Positions 34,303 to 42,929 are shown, numbered from the stretch's first letter. The stretch: 64,000 nt of DNA from JAEULH01 sp034382075 (GCA_034382075.1 JAXMOZ010000005.1:17943-81942); one strand, 5' to 3'. Notes: generated by a model from the sequence alone, not told the origin. Translations and numbers: made by a program.

Positions 34303-34562
34303 GGACGGGTCCTACCCTGTTGGACGCTCGGCTTATCGGCCTTGTTGAACCGGGCCGGCCTTTGCGGATGTTGCTAAGCGCGCCCCATGCGCCGGTCAAT
34401 GCGCATCGTTCGCGAGCCGCACGGAGTGCCGGTTTCGCCGCAGCTCCGCGTCCCGGCCTCGTCCCGGCCTCGTGCCGGCGCCGGCCTTGATCTCTGCCGC
34501 AGGGCGGGCGCACCATGGGGTTGTGCCCGCCAACCGCGGCGCGCTCAGCAGGGGAAGCCGCC

Positions 34563-35873
34563 ATGCCCGACGTCGCTCACGCCCTCGCCAGCCATTGGAT
34601 GCCGTTCACCGCGAACCGGGACTTCCAGGCCCACCCCCGGCTCATCGTCCACGCCGAGGGCATGGTCTACCGCAGCCAGTCGGGCCAGCGCGTCCTCGAC
34701 GGCGCGTCCGGGCTGTTCTGCTGCGCCGCCGGTCACGGCCGCCGGGAAATCGCCGAGGCGGTGTCGGCGCAGCTCATGGAGATGGACTACGCGCCGCATT
34801 TCCAGTTCGGCCATCCGTCCTCGTTCGAGCTGGCGGCGCGGCTCGGCGCCCTGCTTCCCGGCGACCTCGACCATCTGTTCTTCTGCAACTCGGGCTCCGA
34901 GGCCATCGACACGGCGCTGAAGATCGTCATGGCCTACCACCGCGCGAACGGCGAGGGCGCCCGCCAGCGCTTCGTCTCGCGCGAACGGGCCTACCACGGG
35001 GTGAACATCGGCGGCACCTCGCTCAGTGGCATCGTCCGCAACCGCGAGGCCTTCCCGGCGGTGATGCCGGGCGTCTCTCACATGCGCCACACCTGGCTGA
35101 CCGACCACCGCTTCGTCCGCGGCCAGCCGGGAAGCGGCGAAGAGCTCGCCTTCGACCTGCAACGCTTCGTCGATCTCCACGGCAAGTCCCAGATCGCGGC
35201 CTGCTTCGTCGAACCGATCGCCGGCTCCACCGGCGTGCTGGTGCCGCCCAAGGGCTACCTGGAGCGGCTGCGGCAGATCTGCGACGCCAACGGCATCCTG
35301 CTGGTGTTCGACGAGGTGATCTGCGGCTTCGGCCGCACCGGCGCCGGCTTCGCCGCCGAGAGCTTCGCCGTAAAGCCGGACATGATCACCATGGCCAAGG
35401 CCTTGACCAACGGCTCCCAGCCCATGGGCGCGGTCGCCGTCAGCGACCGCATCTACCGGGCCTTGACCGCGGGCTCGCCACCGGAAGCGATCGAGCTGTT
35501 CCACGGCTACACCTTCTCCGCCCACCCGGCCGCCTGCGCCGCGGCCCTGGCCACCCTCGACATCTACGCCCGAGAGGAGCTGTTCACCCGCTCCGCGAGG
35601 CTTTCGGGGGGCTTCCTAGACCGGATGTTCGCCCTGGCCGATATCCCGGTGATCACCGATATCCGCGGCTACGGCATGCTCGCCGCCTTCGACATGGCTC
35701 CGCCTGCGACCCCGGGAGCGCGCGGCTATGCGGCGCTGAAGCGGCTGTTCGAGGCGGGGCTGCTGATCAAGTGGACCGGCGATACCGGTATCGTCGCCCC
35801 GGCGCTGATCGCCTCGGACGACGAACTCGACGAGATCGAGGAAAAGCTGCGCCGGGTCCTGGAGACGATCTGA
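34563..35873 (+). CDS. Class III aminotransferase (omega-amino acid:pyruvate type)
   Basis: A 436-residue fold-type I PLP enzyme. It opens with HWMPFTANRDFQAHPRLIVHAEGMVYRS, the family start of omega-amino acid transaminases. Further marks are FFCNSGSEAIDTALKI, AYHGVNIGGTSLSG, the PLP-binding LLVFDEVICGFGRTG, and the Schiff-base Lys279 in MITMAKALTNGSQPMG. The C-terminus has SAHPAACAAALATLDIY. Likely reaction: transfer of an amino group from a beta- or omega-amino acid (such as beta-alanine) or an amine to pyruvate. ATG 34563 follows AGGGGAAG; the frame from 34515 lacks similarity. It is divergent from gntP-gckA. Confidence 0.9.
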   Translation: MPDVAHALASHWMPFTANRDFQAHPRLIVHAEGMVYRSQSGQRVLDGASGLFCCAAGHGRREIAEAVSAQLMEMDYAPHFQFGHPSSFELAARLGALLPGDLDHLFFCNSGSEAIDTALKIVMAYHRANGEGARQRFVSRERAYHGVNIGGTSLSGIVRNREAFPAVMPGVSHMRHTWLTDHRFVRGQPGSGEELAFDLQRFVDLHGKSQIAACFVEPIAGSTGVLVPPKGYLERLRQICDANGILLVFDEVICGFGRTGAGFAAESFAVKPDMITMAKALTNGSQPMGAVAVSDRIYRALTAGSPPEAIELFHGYTFSAHPAACAAALATLDIYAREELFTRSARLSGGFLDRMFALADIPVITDIRGYGMLAAFDMAPPATPGARGYAALKRLFEAGLLIKWTGDTGIVAPALIASDDELDEIEEKLRRVLETI

Positions 35874-35882
35874 GGCGCCAAG

Positions 35883-36779
35883 CTAACCGGTGGCGCCGCG
35901 GGCCGCCTCGATGGTGCGCGCCGGGCGAACGGGGCCGCGGTAGAACAGGTGCCGGCCGATCCGCATCGCCTGCGCCATGCTCTCCGCCCACGGCGGCGAG
36001 ACGTAGTCGGCGTGGTACCAGAGCGAGCCTCGGGTCGGGTCCGGCAGGTTGAGGAAGAGCGCGGTGAAGGCGACGAGCTCGGCATCCCGCCAGGCGGCGT
36101 CGTCGCCGGGCTCGTTGCCCCGCCGGTCGCAAACCCAGGAGAACTGGCAGCGGTGCAGGCCCTGCTCCTGTCCCTGCAGGACGACATCGCACACCGTGTT
36201 CGGAAAGTTGCGGTTGGCGACCCGGTTCAGGGTGACGGACGCCACCGCGAGCCGGCCCAGCGGCGTTTCCGAGCGCGCCTCCCAGTAGACGTTCAGCGCC
36301 AGGCAGCGAAGCTCTGCCTGCAGATCCTCGCCCACCTGGCCCACCCGGCCGGTCTTCGGCCGAAGCGGCACCACCCATCCCGGCGTTGCCAAGGTGGCGG
36401 CGGTGCGGATGGCCCGGCGCGCCAGCGCTTCCTCGCCGGCGCCGGGCGAAAGAACCGGGGCGCGCGGCTTCTCGAAAATGTAGGGGTCGCGGGCCGGGAT
36501 CGAGGTGAGCCGAATCGCCACCCGGGTGGCCGCCTCTGGGGCCACCGCCGGCGGCGGCGGGAAGTCGTGGGCGACGCTGCGGATCGACGCCGCCGGAGCG
36601 TCCGCCAGGGCCGCGCCTTCGTCGGCTTGCGCCGGCGAGAGGGCGACGGCCGACAGGGCCGCGGCCGCGAAGGGGATGACGCGCGCAAGCGGCCAAGGCT
36701 TGTGTCGCTGCCGGGCAGGTAAAACCCGCCCGGCTGCAAAAGCCGGCGCAAACCTGAAAGTATAAAAATGACTGATCAT
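35883..36779 (-). CDS. SleB family cell wall hydrolase
   Basis: A 298-residue protein with a long basic N-terminus, then a hydrophobic signal sequence (IPFAAAALSAVALSPAQA). A Pro/Ala-rich linker follows. The C-terminal Hydrolase_2/SleB domain covers about residues 160-285: LRCLALNVYWEARSETPLGRLAVASVTLNRV, with catalytic Glu in YWEARSE, then FPNTVCDVV, CQFSWVCD and SLWYHADYVSPPWA. Such enzymes cleave peptidoglycan (lytic transglycosylase-like) in the periplasm. The stop is 10 bases from the aminotransferase stop (tail to tail). The start codon has no good ribosome binding site and gives an atypically long pre-signal region, so the exact start is uncertain. Confidence 0.85.
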   Translation of the reverse strand: MISHFYTFRFAPAFAAGRVLPARQRHKPWPLARVIPFAAAALSAVALSPAQADEGAALADAPAASIRSVAHDFPPPPAVAPEAATRVAIRLTSIPARDPYIFEKPRAPVLSPGAGEEALARRAIRTAATLATPGWVVPLRPKTGRVGQVGEDLQAELRCLALNVYWEARSETPLGRLAVASVTLNRVANRNFPNTVCDVVLQGQEQGLHRCQFSWVCDRRGNEPGDDAAWRDAELVAFTALFLNLPDPTRGSLWYHADYVSPPWAESMAQAMRIGRHLFYRGPVRPARTIEAARGATG

Positions 36780-37066
36780 GAGAAGGCTTCAACAACCAAA
36801 TGCATGGCCGGACCGTCCGTTGCCGAGGCTTGGAGCCCCATCGTGGCCGCACCGGCGATAATTGGACCATCAAAAAAGACATCTTCAACGGCGGTGTCAA
36901 CATCTTCCGGCCGGCGAAGATGGATTGAGCGCCCGCCAGGGCGGCGAATTCTGCCCGGATCGGCGGTGGCGCCGGCCCCCCGGCGGCCGTCCGGCCCTTC
37001 CCCTCGCTATGCCCGCCGGCGTTCGGCTAAACTTCGGCCGTGCACCGCCGCCGGTCGAGGACGGAC

Positions 37067-38065
37067 ATGCTGAAACAGCCCTATCTCCTGTTCGTGGGCG
37101 ACGCCCGCGACAAGCTGGCTGCCAAGTCGGCGGTGGGTGTTTGGCAGTGGCGGCCGGACCTCTGCATCGGCCAGGTGCGGCTCGCCGGCTGCGAAGCCTC
37201 CCTCGACCTGCCGGCGATGAGTATCGAAGAGGGCGCCGAGGCCGGAGCGCGAACCCTGATCATCGGCGTCGCCAACGCCGGCGGCACCATCCCGCCGCAG
37301 TGGCTGGACACGTTCGCGGCCGCGCTGCGCTCAGGCCTGGATCTCGCCAACGGCCTGCACGACCGGCTTTCCGACATCCCCGACCTGGTGGCCCTGGCCG
37401 TGGCCAACGGCCGCCACTTGCACGACGTCCGCCACCCCTCCCGAACCTTTGGCGTCGGCACCGGCGAGCTCCGCTCCGGCCGGCGGCTGCTCACCGTCGG
37501 CACCGACTGCTCGGTGGGCAAGATGTATGCGACGCTGGCGCTGGAGCGGGAGATGCGGGCGCGCGGGCTCGCCTGCGACTTCCGCGCCACCGGCCAGACC
37601 GGGATCTTCGTCGCCGGCGCCGGCGTTGCCGTCGATGCGGTGGTGGCCGACTTCATCTCCGGGGCGGTCGAATGGCTGGCTCCGGCCGCGGCCGCGGATC
37701 ACTGGGACCTGATCGAGGGGCAGGGCTCGCTGTTCCACCCGTCGTTCGCCGGGGTAAGCCTCGGTTTGCTCCACGGCGCGCAGGCAGAGGCGCTGGTGAT
37801 GTGCCACGAGCCGGTCCGCGGCCACATGCGCGGCCTTCCCAACCGCAAGCTTCCGGGGGTGGGCGAGTGTATCGAGGCCAACCTCGTCGCCGCCCGGCTG
37901 ACCAGCCCCGCGGTCCGCTGCGTCGGCGTGGCGGTCAATACCAGCGAGATGCCGGGCGAAGACGCTAGAGCCTACCTGGCCCGCCTCGAGGCCGAGCTCA
38001 GCCTCCCTTGCGTCGATCCGCTGAAGGCGGGGGTCGGTGCCATCGTCGATCGCCTGCTCGGTTGA
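37067..38065 (+). CDS. dgcN: DUF1611 protein, probable D-glutamate N-acetyltransferase DgcN
   Basis: A 332-residue DUF1611 protein. The N-terminal domain (about 1-130) has YLLFVGDARDKLAAKSAVGV and LIIGVANAGGTIPPQW. The C-terminal domain has a P-loop-like nucleotide/CoA site, VGTDCSVGKMYATLALE, then FRATGQTGIFVAGAGVAVDAVVADFISG, WDLIEGQGSLFHPSFAGVSLGLLHG and AVRCVGVAVNTSEM. DUF1611 proteins paired with an enolase-superfamily epimerase form the DgcN-DgcA route, where DgcN N-acetylates D-glutamate and DgcA inverts it to the L form. The next gene is that partner, overlapping by one base (TGATG). Assignment rests on family and pairing, not on seen specificity residues. Confidence 0.85.
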   Translation: MLKQPYLLFVGDARDKLAAKSAVGVWQWRPDLCIGQVRLAGCEASLDLPAMSIEEGAEAGARTLIIGVANAGGTIPPQWLDTFAAALRSGLDLANGLHDRLSDIPDLVALAVANGRHLHDVRHPSRTFGVGTGELRSGRRLLTVGTDCSVGKMYATLALEREMRARGLACDFRATGQTGIFVAGAGVAVDAVVADFISGAVEWLAPAAAADHWDLIEGQGSLFHPSFAGVSLGLLHGAQAEALVMCHEPVRGHMRGLPNRKLPGVGECIEANLVAARLTSPAVRCVGVAVNTSEMPGEDARAYLARLEAELSLPCVDPLKAGVGAIVDRLLG

Positions 38066-39048
38066 TGCGAAGGCTCTCGGTCCGCCGCGAAACCTGGCGG
38101 CTGGCCAGGCCGTTCGCCATCGCCCGGGGGATGAAGACGGCGGCCGAGGTGGTGGTGGCCGAAATCGATGAACAGGGGCTGCGCGGCCGCGGCGAGTGCG
38201 TTCCTTACGCCCGTTATGGCGAGACCGCCGACGGCGTCCTCGCGGCGATCCAGGCGCTTGCCGGCGCCATCGCCGCGGGCATGGATCGCCTGGCGCTGCA
38301 AGAGGCGCTACCGTCCGGCGCCGCCCGCAATGCCCTGGACTGCGCGCTCTGGGATCTGGAGGCGAAGTGCGCGGGTGCGCGCGCCTGGGAGCTGGCGGGG
38401 CTGCCGCCGCCTTTGCCCCTGCCGGTCGCATCGACGCTTTCGCTGGATGCGCCCGCCGCGATGGCCGCCGCCGCCGCCGATGCGGTTGGCGGTGGCGCAA
38501 GCCTGCTGAAGCTGAAGGTCGGCGCCGACGCGGTGTTGGAGCGGGTGGGAGCGGTTCGCGCCGCGGCGCCCGAGGCCCGGCTGATCGTCGACGCCAACGA
38601 AGGCTGGACCTTTCCCCTCTTCGAGCGGCTCGCCGAGCCGCTTCACGCCCTCGGCGTGGAGATGATCGAGCAGCCGTTGCCGGCCGGAAGCGACGGCGCC
38701 TTGGCCGGCTTCGCCTCGCCGGTGGTCCTCTGCGCCGACGAGAGCTTCCACACCCAGCGCGATCTCGACCGGATGCAGGGCTACGGCATGGTCAACGTCA
38801 AGCTCGACAAGACCGGCGGGCTGACCGCGGCCCTGCCTCTCGCCGCCGCGGCGCGAGCCCAGGGGCTTGCGGTAATGGTCGGCTGCATGGTCTCGACGTC
38901 TTTGGCCATGGCGCCGGCCACCCTGCTGGGCGAGGGGGCCGCCGTCGTCGACCTGGACGGACCGCTCTGGCTCGCGCAGGACCGGAAGCCGGCGCTCCAC
39001 TACGAGCGCGGCGTCGTTCATCCGCCGGGGCCGGAGTTGTGGGGCTAG
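38065..39048 (+). CDS. dgcA: Enolase-superfamily racemase/epimerase, probable DgcA
   Basis: A 327-residue mandelate-racemase/muconate-lactonizing type enzyme. Catalytic residues are all present: KxK at Lys149/Lys151 (LLKLKVG), metal ligands Asp176 (LIVDANEGW), Glu202 (MIEQPLP) and Asp225 (LCADES), and the second catalytic Lys246 (VNVKLDKTGG). The capping domain starts RPFAIARGMKTAAEVVV and the C-terminal DLDGPLWL resembles the DxD motif of dipeptide epimerases. Two acid/base lysines on opposite faces imply 1,1-proton transfer (racemisation). Coupling to the DUF1611 gene favours N-acetyl-D-glutamate as substrate over Ala-Glu dipeptide. ATG 38065 overlaps the upstream stop; the longer frame from 38008 is inside dgcN and rejected. 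Confidence 0.85.
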   Translation: MRRLSVRRETWRLARPFAIARGMKTAAEVVVAEIDEQGLRGRGECVPYARYGETADGVLAAIQALAGAIAAGMDRLALQEALPSGAARNALDCALWDLEAKCAGARAWELAGLPPPLPLPVASTLSLDAPAAMAAAAADAVGGGASLLKLKVGADAVLERVGAVRAAAPEARLIVDANEGWTFPLFERLAEPLHALGVEMIEQPLPAGSDGALAGFASPVVLCADESFHTQRDLDRMQGYGMVNVKLDKTGGLTAALPLAAAARAQGLAVMVGCMVSTSLAMAPATLLGEGAAVVDLDGPLWLAQDRKPALHYERGVVHPPGPELWG

Positions 39049-39129
39049 CCCTCGCTCGGCAGAGGCTTCGGCCTGGAGCAATGTGCAAGTAGGTTGAAGC
39101 GGACCCGCTAGGGGCACCACTCTAGGATG

Positions 39130-39212
39130 TCGTTCCGGACGTCATGGCCGCACTTGTTGGGGCCATCCACGCCTTCCGTGGACCCCCGGAACAAGTCCGG
39201 GGGTGACGGATG
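39130..39212. repeat. Imperfect palindromic intergenic repeat
   Basis: Contains GTCATGGCCGCACTTGTTGG, followed by GGCCATCCACG, and then CCCCCGGAACAAGTCCGGGGGTGACG. The last part forms a strong hairpin (CCCCCGGA / TCCGGGGG). A related core (GTCACGGCCGGACTTGATCC, then GGCCGTCCACG) occurs after rpoD at 56506-56536. It lies between dgcA and the methyltransferase gene and could stop transcription from either side. Confidence 0.6.
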
Positions 39213-39285
39213 AGGGGGTGGAAAGGGCGAAAAACCGGTTCGGTGGGCGCGGGTTGCTGGTGTGTCAACCTGATCACAAACCGCT

Positions 39286-39966
39286 CTAGCTCCTTCTCAG
39301 CACCGTCACCCGCATCGGCTGCTCGAACTCCCAACCGTCCTCGCGCTGGACGGCGCGGCGGCGGAAGTTGGCTGCGATCTCGTCCTCCTGCTCTTCGAAG
39401 CGGTCGCGGATGTGCGGGTTGATCGAAGTCAGCCGGTCGTGGAAGGCCTGGAAATCGGGGAAGACGACGCTGTCGAGGTGGCTGAACTGTTTCTCCAGCA
39501 GCAGCCCGAACTCGGGCGCGTAGCGGAGCGCGTCTTGCGCTCGTTGTCGGGCCAATGTTTCGTCGTGGGCCGGCTGCATCAGCTCGAAATACGGCCCCTG
39601 GGCCATGGGCTCGGAGATGTAGAGGATGCCGCCCGAGCGCAGCACCCGCGCCGCTTCGCGCAGGGCCTTCATCAGCCCGTCCGCATCGACATGATGCAGG
39701 CTGTTGAAATAGATGATGATGTCGGCGGAGCGGCTGGGGACCGGGAGGTCCTCGGCGAGGCCCTGGATGTAGTGCTCGTCCGCCACCGGCTTGATCGAGC
39801 GGGCCCGGGACAGCGCCTTGGGGCTCACCTCGACGCCGGTCGCGTGCGCGCCGCGGTTGGCGAGAAATCGCGTCAGCCAGCCGTCGCCGCACCCCACGTC
39901 GATGACGGTGGCGTTGGCCAGGTTCAGGGTTTCCCCCATGATCTCGGTGCTGCTTCGCCTTTCCAT
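39286..39966 (-). CDS. SAM-dependent methyltransferase (class I)
   Basis: A 226-residue protein with a Methyltransf_11-type core. Motif I is ATVIDVGCGDGWLTRFLANRG and the acidic loop that follows is VEVSPKALSRA. Motif II/III is SADIIIYFNSLHHVDADGLM and the post-motif is VLRSGGILYISEP. The C-terminal part (from about 130) is acidic and helical (LRYAPEFGLLLEKQFSHLDS), then a basic end RVTVLRRS. The substrate cannot be predicted. It is monocistronic, divergent from the acyl-CoA dehydrogenase gene 84 bases away. Confidence 0.82.
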   Translation of the reverse strand: MERRSSTEIMGETLNLANATVIDVGCGDGWLTRFLANRGAHATGVEVSPKALSRARSIKPVADEHYIQGLAEDLPVPSRSADIIIYFNSLHHVDADGLMKALREAARVLRSGGILYISEPMAQGPYFELMQPAHDETLARQRAQDALRYAPEFGLLLEKQFSHLDSVVFPDFQAFHDRLTSINPHIRDRFEEQEDEIAANFRRRAVQREDGWEFEQPMRVTVLRRS

Positions 39967-40050
39967 CTCTCGCCCTGATTTTTTCGCCCTGGCCGCGGTG
40001 CTGCGGCAATCGCTAGAACTGAGGTAGCCAGCTTTTACTGGATATGGCTC

Positions 40051-41202
40051 ATGAGGGAAACATTTGAAGACATTCGCGAAGGCGTCCGCGCCCTGTGCGC
40101 CGGTTTCCCCGGCGACTACTGGCGTCGCCTGGACGAGCAGCGCTCATACCCCGGGGCCTTCGTCGCCGCATTAACCGAGGCTGGGTATCTCGCCGCGCTG
40201 ATCCCCGAGGCCTACGGCGGCAGCGGCCTGCCGCTGGCTGCGGCGGCGGCGATCATGGAGGAAATCCAGAAGAGCGGCTGCAACGGCGCCGCCTGCCACG
40301 CGCAGATGTACACCATGGGCACGGTGCTCCGCCATGGTAGCGAGGCGCAGAAACAGGCGGTGCTGCCGAAGATCGCCGGCGGCTCGCTCAGGCTGCAGGC
40401 GTTCGGGGTGAGCGAGCCGACCAGCGGCACCGACACCAGCCGGATTCGCACCACCGCGGTGCGCGACGGCGACGGCTACGTGATCAACGGCCAGAAGGTG
40501 TGGACCTCGCGCGCCGAGCACTCCGACCTGTTGCTCCTCCTCGCCCGGACCAGCCCGCGCGACGCGGTCGCCAAGCCGCACGACGGCATGTCGGTGTTCC
40601 TCGTCGATCTCCGCCAGGCGGTAGGCCACGGGCTCACGATCAAGCCGATTCAGGCGATGATCAACCACCACACCACCGAGCTCTTCTTCGACGACCTGCG
40701 CATTCCCGCCGACACCCTGATCGGCGAGGAGGGCAGGGGCTTTCGCTACATCCTCGACGGGATGAACGCCGAACGCATCCTGATCGCGGCCGAGTGCATC
40801 GGCGACGCCCGCTGGTTCATCGCCAAGGCAAGCGCCTACGCCTGTGAGCGGGTGGTCTTCGGCCGGCCCATCGGCCGGAACCAGGGGATCCAGTTCCCGA
40901 TCGCCCGCGCCTACGCCGCCACCGAGGCCGCGAGCCTGATGGTCGAGCGCGCCGCCGCCTTGTTCGATGCGGGGGCGGGATGCGGGGCGGAGGCGAACAT
41001 GGCCAAGCTGCTCGCCGCCGACGCCTCCTGGCAGGCGGCGGACATGTGCCTGCAGACCCACGGCGGCTTCGGCTTCGCCACCGAATACGACGTCGAGCGC
41101 AAGTTCCGCGAGACCCGGCTCTACCAGATCGCGCCGATCTCGACCAACCTGATCCTCGCCTACCTCGCCGAGCACGTCCTCGGCCTGCCAAGGTCGTATT
41201 GA
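40051..41202 (+). CDS. Acyl-CoA dehydrogenase with an LCAD/IVD-type catalytic base
   Basis: A 383-residue flavoprotein with the full acyl-CoA dehydrogenase fold: RALCAGFPGDYWRRLDEQ (N-terminal helices), FGVSEPTSGTDTSRIRTTA (FAD/substrate loop), VINGQKVWTSRAEHSDLLLLLART, the MNAERILIAAECIG helix, GRPIGRNQGIQFPIARAYA, and QTHGGFGFATEYDVER. The usual catalytic Glu of the YEGTS loop is replaced: the sequence here is YQIAPIS, with Pro362 at that place. Glu241 in MNAER sits where isovaleryl- and long-chain dehydrogenases keep their base, so activity is still expected. The substrate is unknown. The neighbouring genes do not form a fatty acid operon. Confidence 0.88.
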   Translation: MRETFEDIREGVRALCAGFPGDYWRRLDEQRSYPGAFVAALTEAGYLAALIPEAYGGSGLPLAAAAAIMEEIQKSGCNGAACHAQMYTMGTVLRHGSEAQKQAVLPKIAGGSLRLQAFGVSEPTSGTDTSRIRTTAVRDGDGYVINGQKVWTSRAEHSDLLLLLARTSPRDAVAKPHDGMSVFLVDLRQAVGHGLTIKPIQAMINHHTTELFFDDLRIPADTLIGEEGRGFRYILDGMNAERILIAAECIGDARWFIAKASAYACERVVFGRPIGRNQGIQFPIARAYAATEAASLMVERAAALFDAGAGCGAEANMAKLLAADASWQAADMCLQTHGGFGFATEYDVERKFRETRLYQIAPISTNLILAYLAEHVLGLPRSY

Positions 41203-41242
41203 AGGCATAATCCTGGAGTGCATCCGGATCGGACCGCAAGAA

Positions 41243-41427
41243 GCCCTCACCCCGACCCTCTCCCGCAAAGCGGGAGAGGGAGCCGCGGCTCTCGCTTTCG
41301 CGGGTCGCGCTGCTTCACGGTGCGCCCTCTCCCACGGCTTTGCCGGGTGCAGGGGCAAGCAGGCGCAGCCACTACCTCCCTCTCCCGCGCGCCGAAGGCG
41401 CGAGTGGGAGAGGGTCGGGGTGAGGGC
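41243..41427. repeat. Composite palindromic repeat (copy 2)
   Basis: Starts GCCCTCACCCCGACCCTCTC and ends with the inverted copy GAGAGGGTCGGGGTGAGGGC. It contains two further hairpins: CCCTCTCCCGC / GCGGGAGAGGG near 41255-41280, and CCCTCTCCCGCGC / GCGCGAGTGGGAGAGG near 41383-41415. It is the same class as the block at 31422-31590. It fills the gap between the acyl-CoA dehydrogenase stop and the purC stop (tail to tail), a position where a two-way terminator is useful. Confidence 0.75.
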
Positions 41428-41456
41428 ATTTTCGAGCTAGATCGAGCAGCGGCGTA

Positions 41457-42443
41457 CTACAGCGCCCGGCGGATGTTGCCGAGGATGCGCTCGCGGACCG
41501 GCGTCGTCTCGTCGGGCGGCTCGAAGGCGAGGCCGGTCACGGTTTCGAACAGGGTGATGTAGCGCAGGGCGAACTCGACCAGCGTTTCCTTGGGGATCGG
41601 CGGGATCGGCTCGCGGTATGGGTCGCAGCGGGCGCCGATCCAGCGGCGGAGGAAGTCCTTGTCCAGGCTCTCGGGATCGGAGCCGGCTTCGAAACGCTCA
41701 GCGCAGCTCGACGCCAGCCAGTAGCGGCTGCTGTCCGGGGTGTGGATCTCGTCGGCGAGGGTGATCCGACCCGCCTCGTCGACGCCGAACTCGTATTTCG
41801 TGTCAACCAGGATCAGGCCGTTGGCGGCGGCGATCTCCTTGCCGCGGGAGAACAGCGCCAGCGCCGCGGCTTCCAGCGCCTGCCACTGCGCGTCCGTCAC
41901 CAGGCCATGCGCCACCACCTCCGCCGGGCTCAGCGGCAGGTCGTGGCCGCCTGCGTCGGCCTTGGTCGTGGGCGTCAGCACCGTCTGCGGCAGCTGCTGG
42001 TGCCGGCGCAAACCTTCGGGCAACCGCAGCCCGTACATCTGCCGCTGCCCGGCGGCGTACATCGTCCAGATGGAGGTGGCGGTAGTGCCGGTGAGGTAGT
42101 CGCGCACCACGATCTCCACCGGCAGCATCCGCAGCGTGCGGGCGAAGAGCACGTTGGGGTCGGGGTAGGCGATGGCGTGGTTGGGGGCGATGTCGGCGGT
42201 CGCCTCGAACCAGAAGCGCGCCGTCTGGGTCAGCACCTGGCCCTTGAACGGCACGGCGGCCAGGATCTGGTCGAACGCGCTCTGCCGGTCGGTGGCGACA
42301 ATGATCCGCCGGCCGTCGGTCAAATCGTAGTTGTCGCGGACCTTGCCGCGGGCGTAGCGGCCGGGGAGTTCGGGAAAATGCCCGTCGGTGAGGACGTTTT
42401 CGAGACGCGCCTCGATCAGCGCCCGGCGGCCGGTGCTGGCCAT
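41457..42443 (-). CDS. purC: Phosphoribosylaminoimidazole-succinocarboxamide synthase
   Basis: A 328-residue SAICAR synthase of the longer, yeast-like form (short bacterial forms are about 240). Motifs: GRYARGKVRDNYDL, IIVATDRQSAFDQILAAVPFKGQVL (ATP/substrate loop), VEIVVRDYLTGTTATSIW, ADEIHTPDSSRYWL, and SLDKDFLRRWI. It makes SAICAR from CAIR, aspartate and ATP in purine synthesis, in the cytosol. It lies 9 bases after greA and is probably cotranscribed with it. Confidence 0.95.
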   Translation of the reverse strand: MASTGRRALIEARLENVLTDGHFPELPGRYARGKVRDNYDLTDGRRIIVATDRQSAFDQILAAVPFKGQVLTQTARFWFEATADIAPNHAIAYPDPNVLFARTLRMLPVEIVVRDYLTGTTATSIWTMYAAGQRQMYGLRLPEGLRRHQQLPQTVLTPTTKADAGGHDLPLSPAEVVAHGLVTDAQWQALEAAALALFSRGKEIAAANGLILVDTKYEFGVDEAGRITLADEIHTPDSSRYWLASSCAERFEAGSDPESLDKDFLRRWIGARCDPYREPIPPIPKETLVEFALRYITLFETVTGLAFEPPDETTPVRERILGNIRRAL

Positions 42444-42452
42444 CGCCGAAGC

Positions 42453-42929
42453 TCAGCCGCCGTAGGCGATCTTGACCACCTCGTACGACTTGTAGCCGCG
42501 CGGCGTCGTCACCTCGACGATGTCGCCCAGCTTCTTGCCGATCAGCGCCCGGCCGAGCGGCGAGGTGATCGACAGCCGGCCGGCGCCGGCGTCGGCCTCG
42601 TGGCTGCCGACGATGCGGTAGGTCGACTCGTCCTCGGTGTCCTCGTCGGCAAGCAGGACGGTGGCGCCGAAGCGGACGACATCGTCGTTCATGTGCGAGG
42701 TGTCGATGGCCTCGGCGCGGCTGATGATGTCCTCGAGCTCGGCGATCCGCCCCTCGATGAAGCTCTGCCGTTCGCGCGCGGCGTGGTACTCGGCGTTCTC
42801 CGACAGGTCGCCGTGCTCGCGGGCCTCGGCCAGCGCCCGGATAACCGCGGGCCGCTCCTGGCTGCGGAGCCGGCGAAGCTCGACCTCGAGCTGTGCCAAG
42901 CCCTCGGGTGTCATCGGGATCTTATCCAT
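42453..42929 (-). CDS. greA: Transcription elongation factor GreA
   Basis: A 158-residue protein of normal GreA length. It has the N-terminal coiled coil with the acidic tip motif HGDLSENAEYHAARERQ (the two acidic residues that act in the RNA polymerase channel), then the FKBP-like C-terminal domain: ATVLLADEDTEDESTYRIVG, ITSPLGRALIGKKLGDIVEV and PRGYKSYEVVKI. It rescues backtracked RNA polymerase by transcript cleavage. It follows carB by 90 bases, in the carA-carB-greA order common in alphaproteobacteria. Confidence 0.96.
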   Translation of the reverse strand: MDKIPMTPEGLAQLEVELRRLRSQERPAVIRALAEAREHGDLSENAEYHAARERQSFIEGRIAELEDIISRAEAIDTSHMNDDVVRFGATVLLADEDTEDESTYRIVGSHEADAGAGRLSITSPLGRALIGKKLGDIVEVTTPRGYKSYEVVKIAYGG

